Source: a virus
Virus record (IMG/VR): IMGVR_UViG_3300009545_000275
Coordinates: 1 to 24,073 of that record
DNA length: 24,073 nucleotides
Strand: one strand, 5' to 3'
Shown: positions 23,238 through 24,073 of the stretch, in pieces
Layout: each line of letters begins with the position of its first letter
Numbering within the stretch: position 1 is the stretch's first letter
The notes under the pieces: generated by a model
What the model was told of the DNA's origin: nothing
Databases searched by the model: none
What the model saw: only the letters and a program-made list of their open reading frames with translations
Made by a program: the position numbers and the translations under genes

Positions 23238-23876
23238 TCATCGTCCGGACGGCTGAGTGTCGAGTTCGATGCGACCCCAGCGTTCCTCGATATCGTCGAG
23301 AAGCTTGGTTTGTAGGTCAGGGTCATCGACGTGTGCCTGCGTTGCCATCAGAACCTGCTCCGCGTACTGATCGAGGATCGTCTTCACCCGGCTCATCGAC
23401 AATGCGCCTTTCTCACGGCGTTTCTCAATCCGGTCCACCATCGCGCCGATCCGGTCCAGCAGCGCGGTTGCATCGGCAATGTCCGGGACCTTCGTCGGCT
23501 TGTAAGTGCGCTCCGGGTTCTGATAGCTTTCATGCCAGGCGATGATGGCTTCCACGAGTTCGTCGTAGCGCTCGATCCAATCCACAGTGAGAGAGCGCAG
23601 CATCTTCAGGTCCGCGGTGAGGTCGAGAGGATCGTCGAGCGCATCACACGCGGCGAGCAGCTCCACGATACGCGGCCGTTTGATCTGCGAGTAGAGGCCA
23701 TGTGTCGGTGGCCGTCCTCCGCCGCCGTTGTGCTTCTTGCAGCACCCCTGCCCCACATGCGCCGTCCCGTGTCCAGCCTTGTTCTTGCAGGGCTCGCCGT
23801 TGTCCTTGATCCAGCCACACTTACCGGCGGCACGGGCGTCGAGGTCGGTTGTGCTGGGGTTGGGTTCGTAGGGCAT
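23238..23876 (-). CDS. Terminase small subunit (probable)
   Basis: 212 residues from ATG 23876; a longer TTG start four codons earlier is less likely. Residues 20-49 carry a zinc-finger-like pattern (C20 in KCGWIK, C30 in PCKNKAG, H40, C45/C46 and H49 in GCCKKHNGG), a form seen at the N-terminus of several phage small terminases (G-x-P-C then C-x-x-H-G). The rest is helical, with a probable coiled coil (for example RIGAMVDRIEKRREKG) that would support the oligomer. It lies directly before the large subunit, 10 bases away. The protein recognises the packaging site on DNA. Confidence 0.8.
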   Translation of the reverse strand: MPYEPNPSTTDLDARAAGKCGWIKDNGEPCKNKAGHGTAHVGQGCCKKHNGGGGRPPTHGLYSQIKRPRIVELLAACDALDDPLDLTADLKMLRSLTVDWIERYDELVEAIIAWHESYQNPERTYKPTKVPDIADATALLDRIGAMVDRIEKRREKGALSMSRVKTILDQYAEQVLMATQAHVDDPDLQTKLLDDIEERWGRIELDTQPSGR

Positions 23877-23930
23877 AGTGCTATCCAATCACTATCAAGA
23901 TCTCAACACCAAATCGCTGAAGAATCTAAG

Positions 23931-23983
23931 ATACAGCCTCGGTGGACACTTCCCGGTGACCGCCGAGGCTGTGTCTTTTTTTC
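23931..23983 (+). terminator. Strong rightward intrinsic terminator
   Basis: A long stem with outer arms 23931-23945 and 23960-23974 (15 pairs including two G-T) and, past one mismatch, three more inner pairs, followed on the plus strand by CTTTTTTT. The other strand has no T run, so it works for rightward transcription only. It lies between the small terminase start (23876) and the rightward gene starting at 24029, so it stops rightward read-through or attenuates a leader transcript of that gene. Confidence 0.85.
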
Positions 23984-24028
23984 GGGGTGAAATATGCCCC
24001 GCGACTGATGGCCCCGAAAGGATAGTTT

Positions 24029-24073
24029 ATGGAAACTTGGGACGTTCTCAAGGCCGTTGAGCAGCATCAGGCA
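24029..24073 (+). CDS. Rightward gene, N-terminal fragment
   Basis: ATG at 24029 opens a frame to the window end (METWDVLKAVEQHQA, 15 residues). AAAGGA at 24017-24022 gives a clear ribosome site six bases before the ATG. It is the only rightward gene in the window and is divergent from the packaging and head unit. Too little remains to assign a function. The terminator at 23931-23983 lies between it and any promoter further left, so a promoter should lie between 23984 and 24028 or transcription must pass the terminator. Confidence 0.55.
   Translation, partial: METWDVLKAVEQHQA

Noticed and set aside
23228-23326. Thirty-three extra N-terminal codons for the large terminase
   Set aside because: They overlap the small terminase gene out of frame and show no terminase-like sequence.
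1-24073. CRISPR array, tRNA, insertion sequence or attachment site
   Set aside because: No regularly spaced repeats, cloverleaf sequence, transposase or flanking duplication was seen on either strand.

Overview
The window is one continuous piece of a tailed double-stranded DNA phage or prophage genome (Caudoviricetes, HK97-type head). It holds the DNA-packaging, head, connector and tail genes. The long tape-measure gene, a tube-like protein and the absence of any sheath or contractile baseplate gene suggest a siphovirus. No integrase, repressor, lysis, replication, tRNA or bacterial housekeeping gene is visible, so lifestyle and host cannot be read from this piece. Base composition is mosaic by hand count: about 63% G+C in a capsid segment (17641-17760), about 47% in a distal tail gene (2521-2640) and about 42% in a cargo gene (10561-10680).

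Nearly everything is transcribed leftward (minus strand), so the functional order runs from right to left. Packaging and head: terminase small subunit (23238-23876), terminase large subunit (21593-23227), an unrecognised 42-residue membrane peptide (21468-21596), portal (20166-21467), prohead protease with a long C-terminal extension (18885-20102), major capsid protein (17604-18836) and a likely decoration protein (17000-17542). Neck and connector: an acidic low-complexity protein (16373-16939), two connector candidates (15683-16330, 14989-15672), a zinc-ribbon plus Rho_N/HeH-like protein (14516-14980), a tail-completion protein (14050-14571) and a tail-terminator candidate (13448-14047). Tail: tube protein (12494-13435), three small genes in the usual chaperone position (11341-12446), a low-G+C cargo region (10326-11340), tape measure (7581-10301), two distal-tail reading frames that may be one split gene (5208-7498), and three or four receptor-side proteins (1-5168) carrying carbohydrate-binding, Asp-box and lectin-like modules.

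A single rightward gene begins at the right edge (24029) behind a strong intrinsic terminator that also points rightward, so the terS side is the boundary between two divergent transcription units.

Points that deserve attention: (i) convincing coding sequence upstream of and in frame with the 5208-6833 gene, but without a start codon, suggesting a frameshift between it and 6830-7498; (ii) three intrinsic terminators sharing one core motif, each placed directly after a stop codon and only 16-24 nt before the next start codon, leaving no room for a promoter; (iii) two small genes below 60 codons (42 and 59 residues) with clean starts and tight packing; (iv) a low-G+C membrane zinc-ribbon cargo gene bounded by large hairpins; (v) the same carbohydrate-binding-like module in two different tail proteins.
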